This document shows positions 1 to 8,927 of a stretch of DNA of 64,000 nucleotides, one piece after another. Source of the DNA: Adlercreutzia caecimuris B7 (GTDB lineage: Bacteria > Actinomycetota > Coriobacteriia > Coriobacteriales > Eggerthellaceae). Each line of letters begins with the position of its first letter. The first letter of the stretch is position 1. Below the pieces are notes generated by a model. The model had not been told where the DNA came from, did no database searches, and was given only the letters and a program-made list of their open reading frames with translations. The position numbers and the translations under genes are program-made. The stretch spans positions 2,865,960 to 2,929,959 of the forward strand of contig NZ_KE159646.1 in the NCBI RefSeq assembly GCF_000403355.2, read 5' to 3'.

Positions 1-43
1 ATGTGCTCGATGATCGCCCCCTTGCCCTTTGGAGGGATGCCCT

Positions 44-916
44 ATGGATTCCGCCCCGTGCTATGAAGATGCCGCCCGGCCCGCGTCGTGCGCATCGCGC
101 CATGCCGAGAACCCCTATGGCCGCGAAGCCTGGGTGCGCTCCCGTGCCGCCAAGGCGCCGCGCCCCGCGCCTTCGCGGCGGCGCGCGAGCGGCTCTCTCT
201 CCCGCGGTGTCGGCGCTCCGGCGCCCGCGCCCGCGGTGCGCGACGGGCTGCGCCTCGTGCCGCTGGTGGGCGCGCTGTGCCTGGCGGTGTTCCTGCTCAT
301 TGCCGCGTTTCAGCTCGTCGGCATCTATGCCGGCGATGAGCCGGCCGTTGGTGCCGCGGTGCCCGGGCCGGCGGTCTCGGACGAAGGCGCCGCGGCGGCG
401 AGCACGCCGGTCGATCAGTGGCGTGCCGGCGAGATTCCCTTCCTCTATCAGATAGACCCCCGCTATAGTGCGGCTCCCTACGCCGGAGCTAATGTGGGGG
501 AATCGGGCTGCGGTCCGACAAGCTTGGCCATGGTCTACATTGCCCTCACGGGCAAGACTGACCGGGATCCGGCCGCCATGGCCGCCTTCAGCGAAGAGGG
601 CGGCTACGTGGAAGACGGCCTGACGGCCTGGCGCCTCATGAGCGAAGGTGCTGCCGAGCTGGGTCTTTCCTCCCACGAGGTGCCCGCGGATGAGAGCCGG
701 ATCGTCGCCGAGCTCGAGGCGGGGCATCCGGTCATCTGCAGCGTGCGTCCTGGCGACTTCACCGACACCGGGCACTTCATCGTGGTGGCGGGGGTGGCCG
801 ACGACGGCAACCTGGTCATCCACGATCCCAACAGCCCGGCCAACAGCGCGCGCACGTGGGATGTCCAGCGCGTGCTGTCCCAGTGCGCTAACTTGTGGGC
901 CTTCGAGCGCGCTTGA
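44..916 (+). CDS. Membrane-anchored C39-like cysteine peptidase
   Basis: The 290-residue protein has a basic, Pro/Arg-rich N-terminus, one hydrophobic segment at about residues 69-95, and an outer domain resembling papain-like C39 peptidases. The likely nucleophile is Cys156 in the ESGCGPTS motif; His244 in DTGHFIVV and Asp261 in HDPN would complete the catalytic set. In this family the domain is usually outside the membrane and cleaves peptides or wall-linked substrates; the substrate here is unknown. The ATG at 44 is chosen because GGAGGG lies seven bases upstream; a TTG at 29 in the same frame lacks such a site. The next gene starts 61 bases later. Confidence 0.75.
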   Translation: MDSAPCYEDAARPASCASRHAENPYGREAWVRSRAAKAPRPAPSRRRASGSLSRGVGAPAPAPAVRDGLRLVPLVGALCLAVFLLIAAFQLVGIYAGDEPAVGAAVPGPAVSDEGAAAASTPVDQWRAGEIPFLYQIDPRYSAAPYAGANVGESGCGPTSLAMVYIALTGKTDRDPAAMAAFSEEGGYVEDGLTAWRLMSEGAAELGLSSHEVPADESRIVAELEAGHPVICSVRPGDFTDTGHFIVVAGVADDGNLVIHDPNSPANSARTWDVQRVLSQCANLWAFERA

Positions 917-977
917 GATCGCGCATCGCCGGTTGCGCTAGAATGGCCCCATCTGTTCCTGAGAGAAGGAGGCCGTT

Positions 978-1796
978 GTGGAGCAACCATCCGCCATGGC
1001 GCCGGCGCCCCTGCCCTCGGCTGCGCCGGCGTCCCCGCCCCCGTCCCGTCCGTCGGCTCAGCCTGGGCCGCAGCCGCTTTCTGCGACTGCCGCCTGTCCG
1101 CCCCCGGTGCTGTGGTGCCAGAATCTCACCAAGGCCTACGGGGGCAGCGTGGCTCTCGACCGTTTCAGCATAACAGTGCCCGCAGGGCGCATCGTGGGTC
1201 TGCTCGGCCCGAACGGCTCGGGCAAGACCACATTGCTCAAGATGATTGCGGGCGTGAGCCACCCCACGGCGGGCGATATCCGCGTGACCGGGCTGCCTGT
1301 GGGCCCCCAGAGCAAGGCCGTCGTGTCCTATCTGCCCGAACGGCCGTACTTCTCGCGCTCCATGCGCGTGCGCGATATGGTCGCCTACTTCTCCGACTTT
1401 TACGCCGACTTCGACGAGGCGGCGGCCCACGATATGCTGGCGCGTTTGGGGGTGGATGCGGCAGCTCCCTGCTCGGCGCTTTCCAAGGGCACCGTGGAGA
1501 AGGTGCAGCTCGTGCTCGTGATGGCGCGGCAGGCAGCGCTGTACCTGCTGGACGAGCCCATCGGCGGCGTGGACCCGGCGGCGCGCGATTACGTGCTCTC
1601 GACCATCATCAAAGGCTACCGGCCCGCATCTACCATCATCCTCTCCACGCATCTCGTGCGCGACGTGGAATCGGTGCTCGACGACTTTATCCTGCTGCGC
1701 TACGGCACGATGCTTCTGCATGCGCCGGTGGGCTATGTGGTCCAGGAGAAGGGCATGACGTTGGACGCCTACTTCCGAGAGGAGTTCCGATGCTAG
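978..1796 (+). CDS. ABC transporter ATP-binding protein
   Basis: This is a 272-residue ATPase subunit. Walker A GPNGSGKT is at residues 77-84, the signature region is LSKGTVEKVQL (about 168-178, a variant of LSGGQ), Walker B is LYLLDEP (188-194) and the H-loop histidine is His225. The first 45 residues are Pro/Ala-rich and outside the conserved domain. The GTG start follows AGGAGG at 967-972. The stop overlaps the start of the permease gene by seven bases, so the two are translationally coupled. The YtrB/BcrA-like sequence suggests export or a resistance or stress role, but no substrate can be assigned. Confidence 0.88.
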   Translation: MEQPSAMAPAPLPSAAPASPPPSRPSAQPGPQPLSATAACPPPVLWCQNLTKAYGGSVALDRFSITVPAGRIVGLLGPNGSGKTTLLKMIAGVSHPTAGDIRVTGLPVGPQSKAVVSYLPERPYFSRSMRVRDMVAYFSDFYADFDEAAAHDMLARLGVDAAAPCSALSKGTVEKVQLVLVMARQAALYLLDEPIGGVDPAARDYVLSTIIKGYRPASTIILSTHLVRDVESVLDDFILLRYGTMLLHAPVGYVVQEKGMTLDAYFREEFRC

Positions 1797-2617
1797 GCAA
1801 GTTGATGGCTTACGAGCTGCGGGCCCTCTGGAAGCCCGCGGCTGTTATGCTCGCCGTTATGGTAGTCGCGGGCGCGGCTGGAATCGGTTGTCTCGGCGCG
1901 ACCCAGATGCTCAGCGAAGTGGCGAGGAGCGGCAGCGGCGCCGTGGCGGCGCCGATGTCCGGCAACGCCACGGTGGCGCTCTTCATGGCGGCCCTGTTCT
2001 GCGGCTTTCTCGTGTGGGCGGCTGCAGCGGCGCTCTATGTGTTCGTGGCGATGCGCTTCTACCGCACGATGTTCACCGACGAGGGTTACCTGACCCTTAC
2101 CCTGCCCGTGCGCGCGGGCACGCTGATTATGGCGAAGTTCTGGGTTGCCTATCTGCTGCTTGCCGCGTTCTCTCTTGTGGCGCTGCTGATGTATGCCCTG
2201 ATGGTACTGGCAATCAGCGGCGAGGTGGGCGCGGTTGCCGGGGTGCTTTCCATTATGGGGGGCTGGGGCGCGTTCGTAGCCGACGGCGATGTTGCCAGCG
2301 TGTTGGGTGGTATCGTGAACACATTGGTGACCTGCGCCTATGCCTTGGGTCTGGCATTTTGCAGCCTGACTTTGGGTGCCTGGTGGGCGCGTCGCCACAA
2401 GGTGGCCGCCGCCGTGGGCGTGTACCTGGCCGCGGGATGGGCGATCGCGCTGGTCTTCTCCATCGCGGGGGTTGTGGTCATGGCCGGCAGCGTCGCATAC
2501 TGGGATGTCGCCCTGACGGTGGTGTCGCTGGCGCAGACGCTCGCGAACATCGGCGTGGCCGTGGGCGGTCTGGCCCTGGCGGCCCATCTCGTTCGCACCA
2601 AAGTGGACCTGGGCTAG
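1790..2617 (+). CDS. ABC transporter permease
   Basis: The 275-residue integral membrane protein has about six hydrophobic helices and begins MLGKLMAYELRALWK, an opening typical of ABC-2 type permeases paired with a separate ATPase. It overlaps the upstream ATPase gene, which supplies the nucleotide-binding domain. A strong hairpin terminator follows at 2747-2777. The substrate is not evident. Confidence 0.8.
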   Translation: MLGKLMAYELRALWKPAAVMLAVMVVAGAAGIGCLGATQMLSEVARSGSGAVAAPMSGNATVALFMAALFCGFLVWAAAAALYVFVAMRFYRTMFTDEGYLTLTLPVRAGTLIMAKFWVAYLLLAAFSLVALLMYALMVLAISGEVGAVAGVLSIMGGWGAFVADGDVASVLGGIVNTLVTCAYALGLAFCSLTLGAWWARRHKVAAAVGVYLAAGWAIALVFSIAGVVVMAGSVAYWDVALTVVSLAQTLANIGVAVGGLALAAHLVRTKVDLG

Positions 2618-2746
2618 AGTCCGCTCCCGCGGCGGGGCCGCGGCCGGGGTGACGGCCGAGATGCCGGCTGGGGCGCCGGCCGGCACCGGGGCCTGTGCCC
2701 TTGCTGCGAGAGCCCGCGGGAGGTGCGCTTCGAGGTCCTTGCCAGT

Positions 2747-2777
2747 CCCGAGCGCCTGGGCAGCGCTCGGGATTTTT
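2747..2777 (+). terminator. Intrinsic terminator of the ABC pair
   Basis: A perfect 9-bp stem CCCGAGCGC/GCGCTCGGG with a seven-base loop is followed by ATTTTT on the plus strand, 130 bases after the permease stop. Confidence 0.85.
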
Positions 2778-2877
2778 ATGCCTAACCTTAGCTGGCAGCT
2801 AATGAAACTGCCGCCGAGAACCGATACCCTTCTTCAAGCCTACGAGGTGAAATATCCATGAGAAGAAGGGAATCATT

Positions 2878-3609
2878 ATGGAGAAGAAACCGACGTCCGG
2901 TCTTGCCGTGACGGGATTGGTGTTGGGGATCATCGCGGTGTTCAGCGCATTTGTGCCGCTGCTGAACCTGCTGTCGTTCCCGTTCGTGCTGCTGGCTATC
3001 ATCTTCGGGATCATCGGGCTTGTCCAGACGATGAAGGGCGCCAAGGCCGGCAAGGGCCTCGCCATCGCCGGCCTTGTGCTCGGCGTGCTCGCTCTGCTGG
3101 TGACTGCGGCGATGTACAGCGGCGGCTCCTCCCAGGGCGCTTCTGCGGATGCCGCGGCAGGCGCGAGCGCGCCGGCTGCCGAGCAGACGCAGGGATCTGC
3201 CGGGGGCGCCCCTGACGCGGCAGGCAGCGCCGATGCCGCTGCCGAGGCCCAGCAGAACGAGCCCGCTTCCGATTACGCGGTGACCATCGACGGATGCCGC
3301 GTGACCGAGGACTACGCCGGCGCGCCGGTGGCGGTGGTCACCTACACCTTCACGAACAACAGCGAGAAGGCTACGAGCTTCGCGGTGGCCCTGCGTCCCC
3401 AGGCGTTCCAGGACGGCGTCGAGCTGAACACCGCCATTGGGTCGGATTGGGATTCGGAGAAGTACATGAAGGATGTGAAGCCCGGTTCGTCGTCCACGGT
3501 GGAGATCGGCTACAACCTGGAAGGCGAGAGCGATGTGACGGTGGAAGTGACCGAGCTCTTCAGCTTCGATGAGATGCTGCTCGCCGAGCAGACGTTCTCC
3601 TTGAAGTAA
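2878..3609 (+). CDS. DUF4190 membrane protein with extracytoplasmic DUF5067-like domain
   Basis: The 243-residue protein has two N-terminal helices (about residues 8-35 and 37-83 with Gly-rich turns) of the DUF4190 type. A Ser/Ala/Gln-rich linker (about 83-125) follows, and then a beta-rich domain with TYTFTNNSEKATSFAV and an acidic end, resembling DUF5067. Such proteins are predicted to be membrane-tethered and to face outward; their function is unknown. It is flanked by a terminator upstream and appears monocistronic. Confidence 0.7.
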   Translation: MEKKPTSGLAVTGLVLGIIAVFSAFVPLLNLLSFPFVLLAIIFGIIGLVQTMKGAKAGKGLAIAGLVLGVLALLVTAAMYSGGSSQGASADAAAGASAPAAEQTQGSAGGAPDAAGSADAAAEAQQNEPASDYAVTIDGCRVTEDYAGAPVAVVTYTFTNNSEKATSFAVALRPQAFQDGVELNTAIGSDWDSEKYMKDVKPGSSSTVEIGYNLEGESDVTVEVTELFSFDEMLLAEQTFSLK

Positions 3610-3683
3610 CGGCGTCAATGCGACACAATGGTGGGCGGCGCGGTCCCTGCGGGCCGCGTCGCCCTTAAGGTGCAGAGGGCGCC

Positions 3684-4130
3684 ATGGCACGGAAGAGGAG
3701 AAAGAAGCGCGTGGAAGAGCCGCTGACAGAAGATATGCTCGCTGAGCTTTTGGATGCGTCCGATCCGCGGGCGTTCATCAAGAAGCCCGAGGTGCGCCCG
3801 CGCGACCTGTCGGCCTATCTCAACCAGCTGCTTCAGGCCCGCGGCCTGAAGCGCGCCGCCGTGGTGCGCGACGCCGGACTGAACGAGACCTTCGGCTATC
3901 AGATTTTCACCGGCACGTGTCGGGCCTCGCGAGACAACCTGTTGAAGATCGCCTTCGCCTTGGGGCTGACGCTGCGCGAGACCAACCGCCTGTTGCAGGC
4001 GGGAGGGGTCAACGAGCTGTACTGCAAGAACCGTCGCGATGCCATTATCATCTTCGCTATCAGCCATGGCTATGCGCTGCAGAAAACCGAAGAGGAACTG
4101 TACCGGTTCGGGGAGGCGACGATCGGCTAG
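3684..4130 (+). CDS. Helix-turn-helix protein next to a kinase
   Basis: This 148-residue protein begins with a very basic stretch (ARKRRKKR). The segment at about 50-110 (LNQLLQARGLKRAAVVRDAGLNETFGYQIFTGTCRASRDNLLKIAFALGL, quoted only for location) has the spacing of an XRE-type helix-turn-helix. The gene lies 79 bases before the Ser/Thr kinase on the same strand, so it may be the kinase's regulator or substrate. A GC-rich imperfect hairpin at about 3631-3664 precedes it. Confidence 0.65.
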   Translation: MARKRRKKRVEEPLTEDMLAELLDASDPRAFIKKPEVRPRDLSAYLNQLLQARGLKRAAVVRDAGLNETFGYQIFTGTCRASRDNLLKIAFALGLTLRETNRLLQAGGVNELYCKNRRDAIIIFAISHGYALQKTEEELYRFGEATIG

Positions 4131-4209
4131 AGGCGCTTCGGACTGGAATCGGGCCGCCTCGGACGCCGCATGGTCGGCAATCGAGGCGGCCTTTGGTACC
4201 ATAGAGGCT

Positions 4210-5547
4210 ATGAGCAACGATCCGCTGGCGACATATCTGGAAGCCCTCGCACGGGACGACTGCTACCGCGTCCACCGTGTTTTGAAGGCGAGTGCGCACG
4301 AGACCACCGAGGTGGTCTTCTTTATGGGCGCCAACGACGCGGCGCTCGGCCCGTTCGTGCGCAAGCGCATCAGCGGGGAGGTGCCGCTCGGGAGCGCCTA
4401 CGGTCTGATCATGGAAGCCCAGCGTGCCGGCCGGCGGTTCCGCCACCTGCCCCGCATTTACGACGTGCACGAGCGCGACGGCGACTTGGTGGTGGTCATG
4501 GAATTTGTGGGCGGCCGCACACTGCGCGACCTGGTCTACGAGCAGGATGCCTCGCCGGCGCTCGCCTGCGCGGTGTTCCCGGCTCTGTGCGACGGGGCTA
4601 TCGAGCTGCACGAGGCGTTCGCCCCGCCCCTCATCCACCGCGATTTGAAACCGAGCAACATCATCGTGAGCGATGGCGGCCTCACGATCATCGACTTCGG
4701 TATCGCCCGCAGCTTCCGCGAGGGGGCCGGCGCCGATACAACCCACTTCGGCACCCGCTCCTATGCGCCGCCCGAGCAGTTCGGCTACGGTCAGACCGAC
4801 GTGCGCAGCGATGTCTACGCGCTGGGCATGCTGCTGTACTACCTGGTGACCGAACGCGATCCGGATGCCCAGGTGGCAACTGCGGGCTTCACCGAGCCGG
4901 ACGTGCCCTCGGTGCTGCAGCCGGTATTGCGACGGGCCTGCGCCTTCGATCCCGCGGCGCGCTTCCAAACGGTGCGCGAGCTGAGAGCGGCCTTTATGGC
5001 CGCGATGGCTCAGCAGCCTGGGGCTGCGGCGGTGCCGGCGCCTGCCGCCGCGCCATCGGCGCATGCGCAGGTGCCGATGGCGCCAGAGACGCGAGGCCCT
5101 GCCGGGACGCTGTTGTCCCATGGCGGCTCGGCTCTGGCCCCGGCAGCTTCCCCGCCGACGTCTGAGGCTGCGGACGCCCCGACGTCCAAGGCTCCTTTCG
5201 GGTCGGGGAGGGTGTGGACGGTCCGTTCCGTGAGCGCCGTTATCGTGTGCGGCCTGTTCGCGTTGGTGTCGGTGCTCTGCGCTTTCGGCTCCTCGGGCGA
5301 TACGGCGACGTGGCCCTTGGGATTGCGGATGCTGTATTTCTGGCCGTTCGGCCTCTTGTTCTTCGGAGGCGCGGCCTGCCTGTGGATGGGAGACTCCCTT
5401 TTCGCGAAGCTGTTCGCGCGGTTCGGTCTGACCACGCGCGCCCGCAAGCGCTTGGCGGGGTGGGGGCTCATCGTGGCGTCTTCGCTTATCCTCACTGCAG
5501 TGGTCGGATTGGCCGAATCGCTCGGATACCCTACCTCTCGCGGCTAG
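4210..5547 (+). CDS. Membrane-associated Ser/Thr protein kinase
   Basis: This is a eukaryotic-like kinase of 445 residues. The catalytic loop HRDLKPSN is at 143-150 (Asp145), DFG at 162-164, APPEQ at 186-190 and DVYALG at 201-206. Lys52 in VRKRI is the probable ATP lysine. The usual glycine-rich loop is weak. A Pro/Ala linker leads to a C-terminal part with three or four membrane helices (about 335-445), so the kinase domain is cytoplasmic and no sensor domain of PASTA type is present. The ATG at 4210 is chosen over upstream frame extensions because homology begins there. Its last 17 bases overlap the convergent methylase gene. Confidence 0.85.
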   Translation: MSNDPLATYLEALARDDCYRVHRVLKASAHETTEVVFFMGANDAALGPFVRKRISGEVPLGSAYGLIMEAQRAGRRFRHLPRIYDVHERDGDLVVVMEFVGGRTLRDLVYEQDASPALACAVFPALCDGAIELHEAFAPPLIHRDLKPSNIIVSDGGLTIIDFGIARSFREGAGADTTHFGTRSYAPPEQFGYGQTDVRSDVYALGMLLYYLVTERDPDAQVATAGFTEPDVPSVLQPVLRRACAFDPAARFQTVRELRAAFMAAMAQQPGAAAVPAPAAAPSAHAQVPMAPETRGPAGTLLSHGGSALAPAASPPTSEAADAPTSKAPFGSGRVWTVRSVSAVIVCGLFALVSVLCAFGSSGDTATWPLGLRMLYFWPFGLLFFGGAACLWMGDSLFAKLFARFGLTTRARKRLAGWGLIVASSLILTAVVGLAESLGYPTSRG

Positions 5548-6496
5548 CCTGCCCTCGGTCCTCCCAGCGGGTTTCCCAGAAGGCGACGGCGCTTGCGGCG
5601 GCCACGTTGAGGGAATCTACGCCGTGGGCCATGGGAATGCGCGCGGTCATGTCGCAGGCGGCGATGGTGTCCGCAGCCAGGCCGTCGCCCTCGGTGCCGA
5701 GGACGAGCGCTAGTTTCTCAGCCGATTTCAGGCGCGCGTCGGTGATGGGGAGGGCTGTGTCGGTCAAAGCGAGCGCTACGGTGGCGAAACCTGCCTCGCG
5801 CAGAAGAGCGCAACCTTGCGCCGCCCAGGTGCGCTCGCCTTCCAGATGCACCCAGGGCACTTGGAACACGGTGCCCATGGACACGCGGGAGGCGCGGCGG
5901 AAGAGCGGGTCGTGGCAGGCCGGCGTCAGCAGCACCGCGTCGATGCCGAGGGCTGCGGCGCTGCGGAAGATGGCGCCGATATTCGTGTAGTTGGTGACGT
6001 CCTCCAGCACGGCCACGCGATGGGCGCGCGTCAGCAGGGCGGCCAGATCCGGACGCGGGGGACGGTGGAAGCAGCACAGGGGCCCGCGGGTCTCCCGATA
6101 GCCGGTGACGGCACGCACTTCCTCGGTCGGCGCCACGATGACGGGGGCGGCCGGCGCGGCGGCGCGAATGCGCGCGAGGAGCGGCGCTGCTGCCCGCTCC
6201 CAACGCTTGTCGGTGAGCACGGCGAAGGGTGTGCAGCCGGCGTCGAGGGCTCGCGCGATCACGTTGACCGATTCGGCGATGAACAAGCCGTCGGCCAGTC
6301 GGTCCGGATCGGCGTCGGCATCGCAGGCGCGGGCGAGGCCGACCAGCTGCTTGGGGTCGCGCAGCTCGCCGTCGGTCATGGAGGCGAACGGGGCGAGGTG
6401 GGTGGGAAAGGACTGCTCGTCCTCAACGGGCGGCTTGCCGGCCTCGGCGGCGTCGGCCGTCCCGTGCCGCCCGGCCGCGGCGAGGTTTCGCGGCAT
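5531..6496 (-). CDS. SpoU-family (TrmH-like) RNA 2'-O-methyltransferase
   Basis: This 321-residue protein carries SpoU-type motifs: NYTNIGAIFRSAAALGIDAVLL, LVLGTEGDGL and the C-terminal IPMAHGVDSLNVAAASAV, which form the knotted SAM site. It probably methylates a ribose in rRNA or tRNA; the exact target cannot be stated. The first 40 residues are an unconserved extension. It starts one base after the stop of the membrane acyltransferase-like gene, so the two are probably coupled. Confidence 0.85.
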   Translation of the reverse strand: MPRNLAAAGRHGTADAAEAGKPPVEDEQSFPTHLAPFASMTDGELRDPKQLVGLARACDADADPDRLADGLFIAESVNVIARALDAGCTPFAVLTDKRWERAAAPLLARIRAAAPAAPVIVAPTEEVRAVTGYRETRGPLCCFHRPPRPDLAALLTRAHRVAVLEDVTNYTNIGAIFRSAAALGIDAVLLTPACHDPLFRRASRVSMGTVFQVPWVHLEGERTWAAQGCALLREAGFATVALALTDTALPITDARLKSAEKLALVLGTEGDGLAADTIAACDMTARIPMAHGVDSLNVAAASAVAFWETRWEDRGQASRER

Positions 6497-6497
6497 C

Positions 6498-7628
6498 TCA
6501 GCTCACACCCTTCTTCACGATAATCGCCGGGGGTGGCGCCAGATAGCGGGCCGGGTAGATGATGGCGGCGGCCTTGCCGCAGCGCTCGAGTGCGGCTGTT
6601 ACGAGCACGGGTGCGGCAAAGCAGGCGACCAGGCCCGCGGCAAAGCAGAGCCAGGGGGCGGCGCTGACGCTCAGCCCGCATGCCGACAGCCCCGCGACGG
6701 TCAGCTTCAGCGCGATGGGCCCCACGAGCCAGAAGGCCATGGTGTAGCGCGTGGCGAAACCGTAGAAGGCGTTTTGGGTGCCAGAGCGAAATGCCGAGGA
6801 GAACAGCGAGGCAAACCAGAAGATGCCGATGGCATCCAGAAGGGCGTGGGAGGCCTCGCCGAGCCAGCCGGCGATGAAGGTGATGACGCTGGCGGCGATC
6901 CACAGCGAGCCGAGGGCCCAGGCTTTCTCGCGGCTGCGCAGCAGCGGCAGGGCACCGAACAGGGAGACGGCCATGCCGGTGGCGAACCAGATCCAGTTCT
7001 CGGCAACCGACACGACGGCGTAGGGCAGCTGGGCGGCAGCCGGTGCGCTGCCGGGCAGCGAGAGCGCCGCGACGATGGCGAGCTTGCAGGCAAGCGCGGC
7101 AAACAGGAGGCCGCGGGCATTGCGGCGGCTGATCACGGTGGGAGTGATGGCGTAGAGGATGAGCGAGGTGTAGAGGTAGCCGAGGGGCTCCATGGGGCGA
7201 GCCAGGAGCGCATCGAGAAGCGTGGCGCCGTCCAAGACGCGCGCGCCGCCCGTGACGGTGCTCGCGGCCAGGGCAAGCACGGTGAAGACAGCGAAGGGCA
7301 CCAGCAAGATGACGGCCTCCCGCCGCAGGTTGGCCATCCAGGCGCTGCGGGTGCGCACGCTGCGATAGCGCTGGTACAAATACCCGCTCGCGAAGTAGAA
7401 GAGGGGAAACTGCATCGGGAAGAGGCAGTCGATGGCCCATTCGGCGATACCGCCTTCGGGAATGGCGCCGAAGGAGGCGGCGAAGGCGAGCAGGCTGCCG
7501 AAGGCGATGAGGAGGGCGGCGGTGGCCTCCATGTTGACGACCCACGTGTCTTGCGGGTGGTCGAGTCCGCGGCCGTGCATCTCGTGGATGGCGGCGGGAC
7601 GGTTCGCTGTGTCGGCAGTTCGGTTCAT
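6498..7628 (-). CDS. Acyltransferase-3-like integral membrane protein
   Basis: The 376-residue protein has about ten hydrophobic segments and the layout of acyltransferase-3 (OatA/NodX-like) membrane proteins. The usual catalytic Arg/His near the first helix is not visible: the corresponding segment reads MEATAALLIAFGSLLAF. It may be a divergent acyltransferase or an inactive relative. It is directly upstream of, and likely co-transcribed with, the SpoU methylase gene. Confidence 0.55.
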   Translation of the reverse strand: MNRTADTANRPAAIHEMHGRGLDHPQDTWVVNMEATAALLIAFGSLLAFAASFGAIPEGGIAEWAIDCLFPMQFPLFYFASGYLYQRYRSVRTRSAWMANLRREAVILLVPFAVFTVLALAASTVTGGARVLDGATLLDALLARPMEPLGYLYTSLILYAITPTVISRRNARGLLFAALACKLAIVAALSLPGSAPAAAQLPYAVVSVAENWIWFATGMAVSLFGALPLLRSREKAWALGSLWIAASVITFIAGWLGEASHALLDAIGIFWFASLFSSAFRSGTQNAFYGFATRYTMAFWLVGPIALKLTVAGLSACGLSVSAAPWLCFAAGLVACFAAPVLVTAALERCGKAAAIIYPARYLAPPPAIIVKKGVS

Positions 7629-7766
7629 GGCGCCTTCGTGGTCGTGCGGGCGGGTCGGATCGTCGGTGCCGTTGCCGGCCTCGACGGTTGCCTCATCATC
7701 GCCGAGGCCGGCGTCTCCTTTTGCGGGACGGCTGCAAAAGGGGCGCGCGGGCGGTGGGCGGCGCGA

Positions 7767-8369
7767 TCAGGCCTGCCTCTCGTGTTCGGTCGCCGATGGC
7801 CGGATACGGGCGATGCGCTCGTAGGGCTCGGGGCGATTCTCGTCGGCGAGCATGATCCGCTCGAATTCGCGGCGCCGGGTCACGTAGGCTTTTCGGAAAA
7901 TATTCGAGGCGTGGAACTGCACGGTTCGCGGCGACAGGCGGCACATGACGGCGATCTCGTCGTAGCTGCGGTGCTGCAAGATGAGCTCGGCGATGGTCGT
8001 CTCGCGCGGGGTGAGGCCGAGTGCGTCAAGCTCGCGGCGTATCAGCTCGGCGCGACTTGCGAGGTGCACCTCCTGGCGGCGCAGGTCGCGCTGGCGCAGG
8101 GCGAGCATGATCCCGATGGCGATAAAGCCGGCGGCGCAGGCGAGGGCTCCGGCTATTAAGGAGAGGTGCAGCGCGTCGGTGGAAGCGGGATTGCCCAGCG
8201 CAATGGAGCAGGCGCCGCCGCCGAGGGCGCACGCCGCTCCGAAGGCGGTAAGGGCCCCGATGAGGTAGGGGAGGGAGCGGGGCGCAGACGCTGGCCTGGG
8301 CGGCGCGCCACGGAGGTCGGTGTGGAGGTGCGTGAAGGTCGCCCTGGCGACCGGAGTCGTTCTGCTCAT
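7767..8369 (-). CDS. LuxR-type regulator with two membrane helices
   Basis: The 200-residue protein has two hydrophobic helices (about 35-57 and 68-92) and a C-terminal LuxR helix-turn-helix (about 117-165: LGLTPRETTIAEL, then LSPRTVQFHASNIFRK). Membrane-bound LuxR proteins are abundant in Eggerthellaceae and often sit near transport or respiratory genes. The ATG at 8369 is chosen because GGAAGAG lies just upstream; the open frame continues 34 codons further without a good site. It may regulate the neighbouring acyltransferase/methylase pair. Confidence 0.75.
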   Translation of the reverse strand: MSRTTPVARATFTHLHTDLRGAPPRPASAPRSLPYLIGALTAFGAACALGGGACSIALGNPASTDALHLSLIAGALACAAGFIAIGIMLALRQRDLRRQEVHLASRAELIRRELDALGLTPRETTIAELILQHRSYDEIAVMCRLSPRTVQFHASNIFRKAYVTRRREFERIMLADENRPEPYERIARIRPSATEHERQA

Positions 8370-8927
8370 GGCTCTTCCTTTGTCTTCGAGAATGCGAACG
8401 CCGGGGTTCGCGGTGCCCCCGAGCCGAAGGGGCGCACGTCTGCGCTGCGGAAGGTTGCGGATGCGGGGCAAAGGGGCACTTCGTCCCGCAAGCGGCGGCT
8501 TTCTCCTGGGCCATCGGGATCTCCGATCATAGTAGTGCGACGGTCGCCCTACCCGGCTGCGCCGTCGGCTTTCCCAAGCGATTACCCAGCGGCGAGGTTG
8601 CCGTAAAGGAAGGGGCCGCGGGAGGGCCGCAGGCGGGGATGTTGCGGCGCCCGCACCCGTTTCAAGGGGAGGAAAGGGGCCGATTGCGCGCGGAAGGCGG
8701 CCTCATACGGGGAGAATGCGGCGAGAGCGCAAAGGGCTCGCCGCGGCGGATCTGGGGTCGAGCCGTGTCCGTGAGGTTGTCCAAACGTGGACTTTCTCGG
8801 GAAGTGGAGGGACGCCTGCCCGTTCATGCTAGGATTTTGCGGCGATGCGCCCGAGTGCGGGCGCAGGATAGGGCGGCCTGCACGGGGCTGCGATCGAAAC
8901 CGAGACTGAAAAGGTGCGAGCGTTCCC
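8370..8927. other. 558-base gap between divergent genes
   Basis: No convincing gene is present. A minus-strand TATGAT near 8526-8531 could be the -10 of the LuxR gene. A short dyad GTCCA-N4-TGGAC lies near 8779-8792, and a plus-strand TGCTAGGAT extended -10 near 8828-8835 could serve uppP. Open frames here are GC-rich shadows. Confidence 0.4.
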
